DNA of 64,000 nucleotides from Zygaena filipendulae (GCA_907165275.2 OU015669.1:3804501-3868500), one strand, 5' to 3'. Positions 19,540 to 30,236 are shown, counted from the stretch's first letter. The notes: generated from the letters alone by a model not told the origin. Numbers and translations are program-made.

Positions 19540-19636
19540 CATATAGGAGACGTACCAACCTAAGAACGGATTTCGCAAAGTTCCCGCTGGAACTCCCACT
19601 TTACCTAACGCGCGTGAAATCGCAGGGAACAGCTAG
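19540..19636 (+). mobile_element. Helitron-like 3' end fragment
   Basis: AAGTTCCCGCTGGAACTCCC, hairpin CGCGCGTGAAATCGCAG and CTAG at 19633-19636. Confidence 0.6.
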
Positions 19637-19684
19637 TTACCTATATTTACTATGTGAAATTCTAACTACGTCAACTTTAATATA

Positions 19685-19896
19685 GATAGTTGTGCCCTGC
19701 GGTTTCACCCGCGTTAATTTCAGAGTTCCCGCGGGAATTCCGGGATAAAAAGTACCCTATGTGTTAAACTGATGTATAAGCTATATTATTGTACAGTTGC
19801 ATTTAAATCCATCCAGTAGTTTTTGCGTGAAAGAGTAACAAACATCCATCCATCCATACATACTAACAAACTTTCGCGTTTATAATATTAGTAGGA
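19685..19896 (-). mobile_element. Helitron-like element, s1 variant
   Basis: ATAGTTGTGCCCTGCGG at the decayed CTAG end, GGGATAAAAAGTACCCTATG, CATCCATCCATACATAC and the terminus TAATATTAGTAGGA at 19896. Confidence 0.8.
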
Positions 19897-20099
19897 TAAG
19901 TAAGTAAATATAAATCCTTTTTTATAAGATCTATAGTCTCGAATTTCTGTGAATCATTGTTTTAAGATACAACTTACAAGCAAAAAATTTACTGCAATCG
20001 TGTTTAGGCTTTAATCAGAATTTCAGTTCGGACAATAAAACTATCGGTACGATAAATTAACGTATATCTAAAATTACAATATTTATGGATTTTTATTAG

Positions 20100-20160
20100 C
20101 CTCATTCTACCTACAAATTTTAAGTTCGATTCCCGGCAAAAACCTGTAAGGTAAAAATAA
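20100..20160 (+). mobile_element. Possible SINE fragment with box B
   Basis: AAGTTCGATTCCCGGC is a perfect box B-type motif, but no box A lies upstream at the usual distance. Confidence 0.3.
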
Positions 20161-20261
20161 CTTGTCTTTTTATGAGATCAAGTTATGAAAACACTATCTA
20201 AATGCTTAGGTACCTTTATAATCAAATTAAAATGGGAACCTCAAAGAACTCATTAATTACC

Positions 20262-20350
20262 GTCTCCCCCCCCCCCCTCCGCGCGCGGTGGCTAATCCAG
20301 GTCGGCCCCTCGCGCGCCCGCAGCCCGTCGCACCCTTTGATACCCAGCTC
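20262..20350. other. CpG-rich island with poly-C tract
   Basis: A C-run at 20266-20277 is followed by GCGCGCGGTGG and CCCCTCGCGCGCCCGCAGCC. It is by far the most CpG-dense segment of the window. On the minus strand the frame through it is rich in Gly/Arg/Ala and continues upstream, but I recognise no domain. It might be a conserved non-coding island, a short exon or a transposon piece. Confidence 0.4.
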
Positions 20351-20497
20351 CTCGTTAAATTAACTACTCCCGATTTAACATTAAACCTATACTCGGTTAC
20401 AATAAACTGCAAGATTAAATTCATACACACTTTTGTCTGGTTCTGATTTAGATAAATATAATATTTTTTTGGTGCATACATATTATTTACGTATCTA

Positions 20498-20615
20498 CTA
20501 GCTGTTCCCCGCGGTTTCAACCGCGGTAATTTCGAAGTTGCATCCGTGCTACGCAAAAACTGCTGCACCAAATTGAATGCGGTTTTTGTTGTTGTATTGC
20601 TAAGGGTCTAACTTA
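20498..20615 (-). mobile_element. Helitron-like element, s2-type, internally deleted
   Basis: CTAG at 20498-20501, hairpin CCGCGGTTTCAACCGCGG, then a jump to the CTGCACCAAATTGAATGCGG region. Confidence 0.65.
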
Positions 20616-20680
20616 GATACTCATGTTTCGATTTTTTCGAAATTCCATCTGGAACTCGAGATATTAAAAAAAAATGCTGG

Positions 20681-20873
20681 TCCCCTATAAATATTAGAAA
20701 TGTGAAAATGTGGATGTTTGTTACTCAATCACGCAAAAACGGCTGAACAGATTTGAATGAAATTTAGCATGCACGTTTGCAGGGGTACAGAAAAGGGCAT
20801 AAGGTACTTTTTATTCCGGAATTCCCGCGGGAACTTCGAAATTACCGCGGGTGAAACCGCGGGACACAGCTAG
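20681..20873 (+). mobile_element. Helitron-like element, s1, full length
   Basis: TCCCCTATAAATATTAGAAA start, GGATGTTTGTTACTCAATC, hairpin CCGCGGGTGAAACCGCGG (perfect), CTAG at 20870-20873. Confidence 0.85.
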
Positions 20874-22472
20874 TAGATAAAATAAAAGAACCTTTCGTAA
20901 TTGCCGTGAGGCGGCGGGTATTTTATTAATATTTAAATGCGGAACCTCAAGCAGTAAATGTTTGAAATGCCTGTTATGTACCTATAGATATAAAAAATTG
21001 AAAATACCTACTTAGAGAGCCGCGGAACGAAGGAAAATTATTTCATTTATGGCAACATAACGAGTGCGTGGGAAATATAAAATTTTATTCTGTTTTAATA
21101 CGCTGCCGTCGTGAATGAAACTACTCTCCGAATTAGCCGGGTTGTTAAGCAAACCACATGCGAGTGGGAATTCATCGGAGAAAAGTGTAGGTAGTACAGG
21201 TTATCGGAGCGGAAATATATGCCTTCTGAAGGTTTTTACGCAATGTTTGTATCAACCCCTCTTTCTAAATAAAATATTAGGAGACTACGTAAAAAAAAAA
21301 ACAGCTGCTAAAAAGACTTAGTTCTCCGTCATTAGTAGGTACTTAAAAAGATTAGAACTTTCATTTTGGATATATGCTATTTGAGTGTATTATTGAAATT
21401 CTGAGTGTACTTAACAAAAACACGATTAGGATATAGGTATTTTCTTAAAAATATTATATCAGAGTACTTGTAACTTATAAAAAGTGATTCAAATAATTCA
21501 AATTCGAAGACTTGAAAGCTATAAATATTTACCAAATATTGACAAGTATTTCTTTTAAGTAGTTGAAATTATTTACCTACCATAGGGCCATGGAAATATA
21601 ACTTTAACGTAGGTATTTTTTTTACATCGATGCATGGGAGTCGATATTTGACTCTCTTTTACAGATACACACGTATTTCAGGTACAAGTACACGTATTTC
21701 AGGAATTATGAATAATAGGGAATTAAGGATAATAGGGTAAACCATTTTCACCCAAGGGGAACCGCTTGTATCTAATAATAGACTAGTAGGTGGATATATA
21801 AATAAAATGAACACGATTAGGTATATAAGAAATTTGTGTTTGTTCACAAAATTCATTATTATATAAAGACTGCGCACAGTGGCTTGGCTAAGATTAATGT
21901 ACCCCATTTATCTGCAAAACTGCGCCCAGTGAACTCAGCGAAAACTCAACTCCTTTCTGAAGGCGTTGCGAAGTAAGACATCAGTGAGTAAGCAAACTGT
22001 GGATATATACCGTCATAATGTTGATATCTTCTGCAACCAAAATAAAAAATCAGATACATTCCGAGTTCCGATCATACAACTTTATTTAAATGCTCTTATG
22101 GACTCTATTTAGTTAACTTGAATTGTCTGAATTGGACTAATTGTGTGTACATTCTGTTACATTTAGAGTTCTCTGTGTACCTAAGGGTGATTGTTATTGG
22201 CATATACAGTAATCTTGAAACCTATAATTAATATATTATATACCTACTTTTTGCTGGTGTTGTCATAAATAAACGAAAATAAAATAAAGAAAATATATAT
22301 GTTTTTCTTTTTTATACAATTTTCATGCCTACTTTGTTACAAGTCTTTCGACTAAAGATTAACGAGGAAGTCTAAGATCTGCATCTATACTAATATCTTC
22401 ATTAATATTATAAAATGGTATCCAGGGACCCGGCTATGTTACACAGGCTAGGCATTCGACCACAAAACACCT
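20874..22472. other. Unassigned 1.6-kb stretch
   Basis: Mostly AT-rich unique DNA. ACACGTATTTCAGG is duplicated at 21667-21703. CTGCGC(A/C)CAGTG occurs at about 21868 and 21919. The plus frame 21115-21321 has no recognised domain. Confidence 0.35.
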
Positions 22473-22690
22473 GGACCCTTATTCACTATGTCCATAACAC
22501 GCCGCGTTAAGATAACGCGCCACATAAATCGTTTATCCCTTGTGCTCAAAGCAATTTCCTTTCAAAAAAGTATTATACATTAATAACATGTCATATGGAA
22601 TAACGAATATTAATTATTAATATAATAATTGTATTTTTGGGACCCGCGTTATGGTCAAGGAATGTTGTTGGTCATAGAGAATAAGGGACC
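22473..22690. mobile_element. MITE with ends GGACCCTTATTC
   Basis: The ends GGACCCTTATTCACTATG and the inverted GGTCCCTTATTCTCTATG match in about 16 of 18 positions. Inner CCATAAC/CCAACAAC is also inverted. Length 218 bp; the interior has a GTTAAGATAACGCG stretch. Single copy here. Confidence 0.7.
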
Positions 22691-22699
22691 TGATGTTGA

Positions 22700-22860
22700 C
22701 TGACGGTGTGATTGAAGATTCTAAACACACCTAGCTTGGAATAGGAACGTGCTTTCAAATGAGGCTGCTGGAATATACCATTAAGTGCTTAGCGACAGAT
22801 TTTTGAATTGAAGGAAAGTGCCCTATCACCAGGCGAGCATTAATGTTACACTAATTTACC
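22700..22860 (+). mobile_element. Decayed SINE-like copy
   Basis: GGTGTGATTGAAGATTCTAA, CACACCTAGCTTGGAATAGG and GTGCCCTATCACC parallel 18195-18290. Ends not preserved. Confidence 0.4.
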
Positions 22861-23279
22861 TATAGGTATATGTATTTAAAAATAATACATGAAATAAGCT
22901 TAGGCAAATCACCACGACTCAGTTTAATGCGTAACTCTGGATTACTTCCAAAATGGGGGTAACAGATGACTCTATAAAATATAATATGGTCCTAGTACAG
23001 TACGCTATACTCTACATTCGCGTAATGTGCGATTTTCCTTGAGGCCGCAGCTTGAGACAAATGTTTCGGGATTCAAACAAACCGGGTGACAAATGTCACA
23101 AAATGTGCGTATACGTTTGAGAATTAATCGTTCTCTTTGCCACAGCACAGCCTTTTTTCTCCTTTTGAATATTTGTTAAAAAAAAAATTGGAATAGTTTA
23201 TTTTTTGAACCTTTTTGATGGGGACCAATAAACTCTTTTTCTTTCTTTCTTCTTCTATCACTTTCTCGTATAATCATAA
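22861..23279. other. Mostly unassigned, with a retroposon-like tail
   Basis: The segment near 23215-23265 reads GGGGACCAATAAACTC followed by TTTTTCTTTCTTTCTTCTT, resembling a LINE 3' end (AATAAA and simple tail) on the plus strand. The rest is unassigned. Confidence 0.35.
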
Positions 23280-23455
23280 ATATCTAGGCGACCGAGCTTG
23301 GCTCATAGCGCCATCTGTTGTTTAGTAAATAAGCAGCGCCAAACACTCATTTTTTCACTGAAAACACACTGAAAACACGGATATAACGACGTTTTCTAAA
23401 AATGAAACCTAGCTAGATCGATTAATCGCCTCTGAAACCCCCTGCAATATTGTAA
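23280..23455 (-). mobile_element. Family H repeat, copy 1
   Basis: GGCGACCGAGCTTGGCTC, GCGCCATCTGTTGTT, AACGACGTTTTCTAAAAATG and CTAGCTAGATCGATTAATCG form the inverse of 30237-30422. From memory, the AGCGAAGCTTGGTCGCCCAG motif is common in Lepidoptera; class unknown to me. Confidence 0.65.
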
Positions 23456-23783
23456 CATACAAGAATTGCTCGTTTAAAGACAGTAGTTATTATCCATAAG
23501 TACAGAACAATCTTCCTAAATTGATGATGGTTTCCGTCATCGCTTTCGAAATTCAAAGTGTTCAGTTACCCCTTAGTTGCGCCCAAAGAAATTTCATTTC
23601 TACACTCTACTCTGATCGTTTATAATGATGGTTTATGCGATGTAAATATGAAATTTGATAGGTAATTTTTCGCCAATTTAACATCAACTTCGTTTTCGGT
23701 AGGTGTTCGCTATCATTCTTTAATCGCTAGACGCAAGTAGATCCTCTCGACTTAAACGAATAGCAGAAAATGTAGAGTATAAC
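23456..23783. other. Unassigned DNA
   Basis: Contains GATGATGGTTTCCGTCATCG, a short imperfect dyad. No family recognised. Confidence 0.35.
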
Positions 23784-24276
23784 CCTCACTATTCTAAATG
23801 CGAAAGTGTGTTTGTTTGTTGGTTACGCTTTCAAGTCTCAACGGCCCATCAGATCACCATAAAATTTTGCATACATGTTTTCAGGGATACAAAGGATATA
23901 GGGCACTTTTTGTCTCAGAATTCCCGCAGGAACTCCGAAATTAACGCCGGCGAAACTGCATTAAATTTTGCGTATTACATATTGTCAGGCTCAGGGGCAC
24001 AGAAAAGGATACAATAATACTAATATAATAATAAAGATTTTTATTCCTCAACACTGAATTGAATTGATCTATTCTTTTTTACTAGTTATTTACTATTATT
24101 TTTTTATTATTATTGGTAAATAAAATTAATTCAATTATGTTTATGTCAATATTTAAAAAAAAAAAATTTCAGTGCAATGACCGCTTCTAGCCAAGTAAAG
24201 GATATAGAGTACTTTTATTCCGAGATTCCCGTGGGAACTTCAAAATTCCCGCGGATGAAATCGCGGAGATCAGTTA
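23784..24276 (+). mobile_element. Helitron-like material, probably interrupted
   Basis: An s1-type 5' part (23784-24010) with a degraded hairpin (CGCCGGCGAAACTGC) is followed by AT-rich sequence. A second 3' part begins at 24195 (AGGATATAGAGTAC) and has GCGGATGAAATCGCGG at about 24250. It may be two overlapping copies rather than one. Confidence 0.5.
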
Positions 24277-24642
24277 ATATTACACAATAAATAATTTCAA
24301 TGCCTAATGTACATATTTTGATAAATAGTAATAATAAATAACAGTTATATTTCAGGCAATAAACCACATAATTGTAATAAAAACGAAGAATATCAAAATT
24401 TATTATAATTATATATGAAGGGTCCACTGCAATAATGATGAATGTCCAAAAACATTTAATTCTTGAAGATAAAAAAATATGAACACCTGTGACGTTGAGC
24501 GTTGCCGTGTAGCCAAAATATTTGTCGGCGAGAGGGTAGTTTCATTAAAAATAACTGTTGCTTCCCGCCGTCGAATGGCGGTGGTAGTAAGTTCGTTCCC
24601 CCGCTCCAATTCATTGCCCGACTCGTCTTTGTTAGAACTTGT

Positions 24643-24701
24643 TATAAAAAACACGTAAGCGACGGTTCATTGTTACTTTGTGTTCGGTTCAGTGCAGTTA
24701 T
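24643..24701 (+). promoter_or_regulatory. Candidate core promoter: TATA, Inr, DPE
   Basis: TATAAAA starts at 24643. TCATT at 24667-24671 fits the arthropod initiator core TCAKT, with A+1 at 24669. AGTTAT at +28 to +33 fits the DPE consensus RGWYVT. TATA placement at -26 is slightly close. A second initiator-like TTCAGTG lies at 24688. The downstream frame (ATG in AGATGAGCGTTGATGC near 24812) remains open to 24951 but has no recognised domain. Inference from motif positions only. Confidence 0.35.
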
Positions 24702-25044
24702 AGTGTCGTATCAGTGTCGTATCAATCTAGAGTGGCTATAGTGATTACGTGTGCTGTGTGATCTAATTGTTTCCAGAGGTTTGCTTAAGTCGGGAGCACG
24801 GGCAGTGGAGATGAGCGTTGATGCATTGGAAAGGGTACCCATTAAACCTACACCTGGGTCGCAAGTCCCAGGCACTGCTCCGTGTTCCCTACGCATATCT
24901 GGTCTGCTGTATAACTTCGATGTTGGTGCAATTCATTGTAATAGTTTCTAGTTCATTCTAGATGTGTCGCTCAGCTAATAGTCTCGATCATACCGTTGCC
25001 TGCCTTCAGTTATGTTATCATCATCAGTTAGTCAGCTATCATTA

Positions 25045-25068
25045 CAACAGCAGATAACTATCTGCTGT
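25045..25068. other. Hairpin, 11-bp perfect arms
   Basis: AACAGCAGATA and TATCTGCTGTT are separated by AC. No associated element found. Confidence 0.5.
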
Positions 25069-25265
25069 TATCTTCTATGTTCTTTCTATAATCTACATAT
25101 TAAAAACATACAATATTATTTTGTAAACAAGATTTCTAACTACATAGTCAAGTGACCGAGTTTGAGTTTTTTTACACCGTTTATAAATTTAAAACCCAAT
25201 TGTCTTAAAATAAAAGAAGAAGCACATTCATCATTTTTTCAGTGGACACTTCATATAATAACTGT

Positions 25266-26159
25266 GACGTATTTTCAGTTAAAAATCTATCCATACTTCT
25301 ATACCTACAATATTAAAAAGAGGTCGCTTGTAAGTTTGGATGTAGGGCGTGATTTATAAATTTGAATTGATTCTAAATAGGATAACTTACATACGAACAT
25401 TGCAAGTTAAATAAGAGCTTGTAAGTTGTAGTATGAGCGTATAATGAAACAACTTCAAATGTGTGTGGGCGTCGTCGGTAACTTCTTCGGGGAAGTTCAT
25501 TCATAATAATATCATTGTTTTCTATCCACGTTCGTTCATCAATTAGTTCGCGTGGCCTGCCACGGACCCCTTTGTTGAATTATAAATAGATCCGAAATAA
25601 TACAAAAGTAGCAGGAGCCAAGATGTACAACTGTTAAGTATTCATTATACGAATAGGTAAAGCCTACATTCCGTTTCACATTTAACCCCCTTTAGTTTCT
25701 GAATTCCCGCAGGACTTATTTATATAAACTTTTTGCACGAGATGCTACAAAAGGCGTACTTAATGCCACAGTGACATGTGGCATTCTCTGCCAGCCAAAA
25801 ATAGATATTATTATAATTATTATGTACAGACACGCCTTAGTCCCAGTTTTATTGCATATTATAATAGTATACTATACTGTATGTAAAGTAGATCAATGTA
25901 GGATGAACTCAGCGCGTACCACAGAGAAAATAATATATTAACTAGAAAAACAGTGTACCTATACGGCGCAGGTGCGTCACGACTCACGAATATGAGAAAA
26001 TGCTCACAACTCTTACAATTTTGTTTTTTAGCATCGCAAATAATATATATCTTATACAATATTCCATGCATAGTAAATTTCAAAAACAACCTAAGTAGAA
26101 AACTATTTTATCAAAAGACGTTTGACACATTTTGTTGCGCTGATAAATGTTCGCGTGCG
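25266..26159. other. Unassigned, with one LINE-like remnant
   Basis: 25755-25800 (TACTTAATGCCACAG...GGCATTCTCTGCCAGCC) resembles a motif I recall from lepidopteran LINE 3' regions and also forms an 8-bp hairpin at 25763-25784. The remainder is unassigned. Confidence 0.35.
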
Positions 26160-26240
26160 TGACGGATAGCTTTGATTTAAAAAAAAAAACATATGCGTCA
26201 AATTGAGAACCTCCTCCTTTTTGGGAAGTCGGTTAAAAAT
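26160..26240 (-). mobile_element. Repeat of the AACCGACTTCC...GGAGGAGG type, partial
   Basis: The minus strand reads AACCGACTTCCCAAAAAGGA, then GAGGTTCTCAATTTGACGCA and a poly-T tract. Partial copy of the family at 410-625. Confidence 0.6.
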
Positions 26241-26847
26241 GTGCCAGCGACACTGGTTTTCATTTTTTTTCCTACGGTTGATATAAAAACACAAGAGTTT
26301 ATTATAAAATTAATAAAACGGGTACCACACCCCTGAAGCATAAATGACGTGCTACCTAAGTCTGCATGGGCGCCATTATTTTATTTTAGTTATTACTTTT
26401 AAAAAAACCTAATAATCATTTATTATATTATCATTTTCACACATTAAAGCCGGATGTTGTAATGTATTATTATTGATGTTAGTTTTTTGTTTTCTATTGA
26501 CAGTTAAAATTTGATTTGATTCGAAGGAAACAATGCAACTGAGTTGATGCCTCTTCTACTCGTATCTGTTCTGTGTATACGATACCGATTTGTGACGCGA
26601 GAATACGGGGCGGCGCTAGTCCCTCAGAATTACTCGTCATAATTGGATCAGAGGAGTGAAGGCGACAGGGTTCAATGGCTCGGTCGGTGAGGATATGAGT
26701 ATTATTAACGTTCACCCGAGAAAATCCCCAATATCCGTGTCAACGTCGCGCGCCGTCTCAGTGAATACCGTCACTCGTATAGTGTTCGAGTGGCTATTAC
26801 AGGGAACGATTGTAAAAATAAAGTTCAAATTTGAACATGATACCAAA
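26241..26847. other. Unassigned; GC-richer patch at 26580-26800
   Basis: The patch has many CpGs (GGGGCGGCGCTAG, CAACGTCGCGCGCCGTC) followed by TCTCAGTGAATACC, which contains an arthropod initiator-like TCAGT. Frames on both strands lack domains. GTTCAAATTTGAAC at 26823 is a 14-bp palindrome. Possible old exon or promoter; weak. Confidence 0.25.
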
Positions 26848-27084
26848 TGGACATAGATAAGCAATAGTGTGTTAACTCACATTGGAGAAATTTTGAGTAA
26901 ATCGTGTTTTAAAAGTATAGCGCCATTTTGTGTCAACATTTTTTATATTAAATATTTAGTTACATATTTAAGCAATGTAATAAGGTAAACACATTGTTAA
27001 AAAACATTCCCTGACTCTCAATAAATCGTTCTGAATCAATAACTTAAGTTTGTGGGTTAACATGTTATTGCTTATCTGCGTCCA
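26848..27084. mobile_element. D-family MITE, copy 1
   Basis: TGGACATAGATAAGCAATAG and the inverted TGGACGCAGATAAGCAATAA form imperfect terminal repeats of about 38 bp. The interior has GTTTTAAAAGTATAGCGCC. Flanks are CCAAA and AATAA. Confidence 0.8.
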
Positions 27085-27144
27085 AATAATTTTTACCGTC
27101 ACAGCAAACGAAATTTCCAGTACCTTATAGTGAGTTATGTGTTA

Positions 27145-27234
27145 CTAGTTGACCCCCCGTGATTTCGCTCACGTCAATTTCGGAGGTCCCCCTGGTTATT
27201 CAGGGATGAAAGTATTCTATGCCATTTAGGAACT
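27145..27234 (-). mobile_element. Helitron-like 3' end fragment
   Basis: CTAG at 27145-27148, hairpin remnant GTGATTTCGCTCACG, then a short body. The plus-oriented s3 copy follows immediately. Confidence 0.6.
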
Positions 27235-27239
27235 CTAAA

Positions 27240-27485
27240 TCTATACACATAAAATGCTTTGTCCCGAATGACTGACTGACGGATCAAAGCACAGCCTGAA
27301 CCGCTGACTGCTGATCGTAGAGACCTAAAACTTGGAGGGTGTGTTCTTTGTATGACGTAGGCATCCAATAAGAAAGAATTTTCCGAAATTCTACCTCTAA
27401 CGGGTTGAACGGGGGCTAAGTTTGTATGGAACAATTCCGCGGCAACTCCGAAATTATCGCGGGTGAAACCGTGCGGGACAGCTAG
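27240..27485 (+). mobile_element. Helitron-like element, s3, full length
   Basis: TCTATACACATAAAATGC start, body with CCGCTGACTGCTGATCGTAG and TGTTCTTTGTATGACGTAGG, hairpin CGCGGGTGAAACCGTGCG, CTAG at 27482-27485. Confidence 0.85.
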
Positions 27486-28237
27486 TCTTTAAACAAAATC
27501 TTTTCTCTTTATATAGAAAAGTGAAGATTTTTACAGTTATATAGTTATTATTATTATAAAATTCATTTATTCAGACGCTTGTTAGTAAAATCATGGACCA
27601 ATTTGGTCCCTGGTAAAATATAATAATTAACATTGTAAATCTAAGCTACAGAAAGGCAAAACCGAAGGAACAGCTAGTTATGAGCTGCACAGCTACAATG
27701 CGAGGAGGATTGTGACTACTGGTTCGCCATGTTTAAACAAAAAGAAAAATTACAGATTGTTTTTAATTGATAGACTAATAAAACGGCTAAAAGCTGCCGT
27801 TCCACTGCATTTCTGTGTGAAACGATTTTGTTAGTAGAATTGATAAGTGAGAGTTTATACGTCCAACAAAGTCCATCGTTTGAGTTTAAATTAAACTTTG
27901 TGCTGAAATTTCGAGGGAATCAGTCCATCGTGACCGCGAACAAAGTTGTAGATGAAAGTAAACCCAATTGACTTATATCTATAGGAAAATAAGCTTTGCT
28001 CTGTCTAGTCGCTGTTCTGTTTAATTTCATTATAGATTGAAAACAATTCATCAATAAATTTTCTATTCCTCGGGGACAGTACTTTTCCTGGGTGAAAAGT
28101 GCCCCATGTACTTTTCTGTACCTCTGACAGCATGTAGGCACACTGATGATCGGATGTAAAAGTGTCATCATAGAAACAATTTTGTGAAAGGTTTGTTACC
28201 TACTACTATTACCATATTGCATGCAGTCCGTTAGATA
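27486..28237. other. Mostly unassigned
   Basis: GGACCAATTTGGTCC near 27596 is a short dyad. 27640-27675 (AAGGCAAAACCGAAGGAACAGCTAG) looks like a decayed Helitron 3' end. 28080-28160 carries faint Helitron-body similarity (GGTGAAAAGTGCCCCATGTA). Nothing else seen. Confidence 0.35.
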
Positions 28238-28421
28238 TCTTTACTTATTATCAATGCGAAAGTTTGTTTGTTTGTTACGCTTTCACGCCTCATCGGGTTA
28301 ATAGATCATCATTAAATTTTTCATAACGTTGTCAGGGATACAGAGAAGAAAATAGGGTACTTTTCATCCCAGAATTCCCACGGGAACTCCGAAATTACCA
28401 CAAACCGCGGGAATCAGCTAG
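28238..28421 (+). mobile_element. Helitron-like element, s1, hairpin damaged
   Basis: TCTTTACTTATTATCAATGC start, TTTGTTTGTTTGTTACGC, GGGATACAGAGAAG. The hairpin has lost one arm (ACCACAAACCGCGG). CTAG at 28418-28421. Confidence 0.75.
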
Positions 28422-28454
28422 TAGGGATATATAAATAAACAAAAACACTTTATA

Positions 28455-28500
28455 GATTAAAATACTATAGAATATCTTTATTGTTCACAAAACTAAATGT
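28455..28500 (-). mobile_element. Retroposon-type tail, minus strand
   Basis: ATCTTTATTGTTCACAAAAC reads on the minus strand as GTTTTGTGAACAATAAAGAT, a polyadenylation-like end. The body is not recognisable. Confidence 0.35.
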
Positions 28501-28671
28501 TATAATATTTTAATAATACAATCTAATATTATAATTACATAAGCCATACAAAAGCCAGCTTTAGGAGGATAGGAAGAAGAAAAAGGTTTAAATTATACCC
28601 CATAGTTGGGTTTTATTTCAATCTCCTACTTAGTTAACATCCCGAGGCTGTATTACATAGTTTTATCTATT

Positions 28672-28855
28672 ACTGTTTGTTCCCCAACAGTTTCACCTCC
28701 GAGTATTTCAGGACTCCCTCGGAAATTCTAAAAAATTCTAATTCTATTTGCTTCGGGAAGCTTCATATCAGCGAAAGAATTTTTGAAATCGGTCCCGTAG
28801 TTCCAGAGACTATCGTCTTCAGCTAAACTTTACCAACAAACAATATAAATAGTGA
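28672..28855 (-). mobile_element. Helitron-like element, s6, strongly diverged
   Basis: GTTCCCCAACAGTTTCACC, AGGACTCCCTCGG, GAAGCTTCATATCAGCGAAAG and AGTTCCAGAGACTATC follow the s6 order. Confidence 0.5.
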
Positions 28856-29052
28856 GAGATTACTGCCGTTCTATCACGATCTACGAAAGACGTGCTCCTG
28901 GTGCCAGAAAGGTTATTATAATATTATAACGTTACTAACAAACAACTGCACTGACTTTTGTATTCATTAGATTGAATGATCGATAGGTATTAAGAATTCC
29001 CAATACTAGGAGAAATCATGCCTAAAGCATCTGGTCTGGGGGTAATCTTCAT

Positions 29053-29088
29053 GTTTTTGTAGCCTTAATAAGTTAAGGCTACAAAAAC
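29053..29088. other. Perfect 16-bp stem hairpin, 4-nt loop
   Basis: GTTTTTGTAGCCTTAA and TTAAGGCTACAAAAAC are separated by TAAG. No mismatches. Not part of any repeat family seen here. Confidence 0.8.
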
Positions 29089-29129
29089 GTGACGGTAAAA
29101 CGGTTAATTTCGTACCTATACCCAGACTT

Positions 29130-29290
29130 ACCCCTTGGCCAAAGTCTCGGCGGCAGCGTTGGTGGCGGCGGCAGCGGCAAAAACAAAAAATGATAGACAA
29201 CATAAGAAGTGGGCCACAGCTCGCGCCGCTGATAGCTGTGGCTTACTTCGTTGCCGCCGCTGAGCCTGTGGCGCCGCCCTTAAGCTGTTT
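29130..29290. other. GGC-repeat-like GC-rich segment with hairpin
   Basis: GGCGGCAGCGTTGGTGGCGG and CGTTGCCGCCGCTGAGCC are imperfect repeats of GCC/GGC triplets on opposite strands. GCCACAGCT (29213-29221) and AGCTGTGGC (29234-29242) form a perfect 9-bp stem. Minus-strand frame 29006-29203 crosses it without a domain. Confidence 0.45.
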
Positions 29291-30236
29291 CGTACGTAAC
29301 CTGCAGGGCAATTATGTAACTTTTGTTGCTATCATATTTCAGTTTCAATCATAAAAATAACGATTTCGTGATTAGGCAGCTTCAAGTTTTGAAATAGATG
29401 TTTGTTTTGGTTGATTGCTAGATATTGTCGGTGTCAAAACGTGCATATTGTAGTCGCAAAATCGCCGTGTTTTTATTGCACCCGATAATGATAGAAACAA
29501 AAGTTACATAATAGCCCCTCAGGATAGATTTTGTTTGCGAGATAGCAGGCAGTAGATGTGGTCTCATTTATACTGTAGAGCCATCAGAGAACTCGCATTA
29601 GGTACGTATACGTAGATAAAATGGGATCAGTTTGATTAAAGTTAGATACGTATCGCAACCTTTAGTGAATTCAGAGAATTGGTCGGGATCTACTGTGCTT
29701 TATATAGGTTCGCTCGTTTTAGATACGTTCCATTCAATTCTTGATGATGAAATGCAACAACACCCTTATAGGTATACTTTAATACTTATCATTCCCAGCT
29801 TAAGTAAGTACCTATACAAATGTACCTACAGTTAATACAAAAAAGGCTTTCTGAAACCTAACAAAACGCACAAAATAAGTGTTTTTATTATATTAAACGT
29901 GATAAATAGGTAATATCGGGGTGCATAGAGGATTGTCGGTTTGTTTGATCGAGCATCACGTTTTATGTAAAATTAATGTGTAACGTTTGATCCAGCTCAT
30001 GTTCTGATTTGACTATAAGAATACTTTTACTCCCACACAGTTCCCAAGGGATCTCTAAATACTAAACTACGAGGAACAGAACTATATTATGTAGGTACTT
30101 AGTGTTCTTATATACAATATTTAATATACCTGCATCAAACAACACCTGTATTAAAATATGTATCTTATTTTGTAAAGATGAATAACTAGTAAAAATAAAA
30201 AATAAAAATATTGGTAATCTGAATCTCAGAAACGGC
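29291..30236. other. Unassigned DNA
   Basis: No family recognised. ATATCGGGGTGCA near 29911 also occurs at 10412; the shared string is too short to define a repeat. Confidence 0.35.

Larger units (their letters stand above)
24402..25265. other. Segment bounded by ~34-bp inverted repeats
   Basis: The left arm (TATGAAGGGTCCACTGCAAT..., 24408-24443) and right arm (25228-25262) are complementary with few mismatches. Both end in AT-rich flanks, so a target duplication such as ATATA cannot be verified. The enclosed 860 bp is GC-richer than its surroundings and contains a promoter-like site. It could be a single non-autonomous DNA element or a unique locus between two solo repeats. Confidence 0.45.

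Noticed and set aside
20128..20146. tRNA gene suggested by GTTCGATTCCCG
   Set aside because: No box A, acceptor stem or cloverleaf upstream; at most a SINE remnant.
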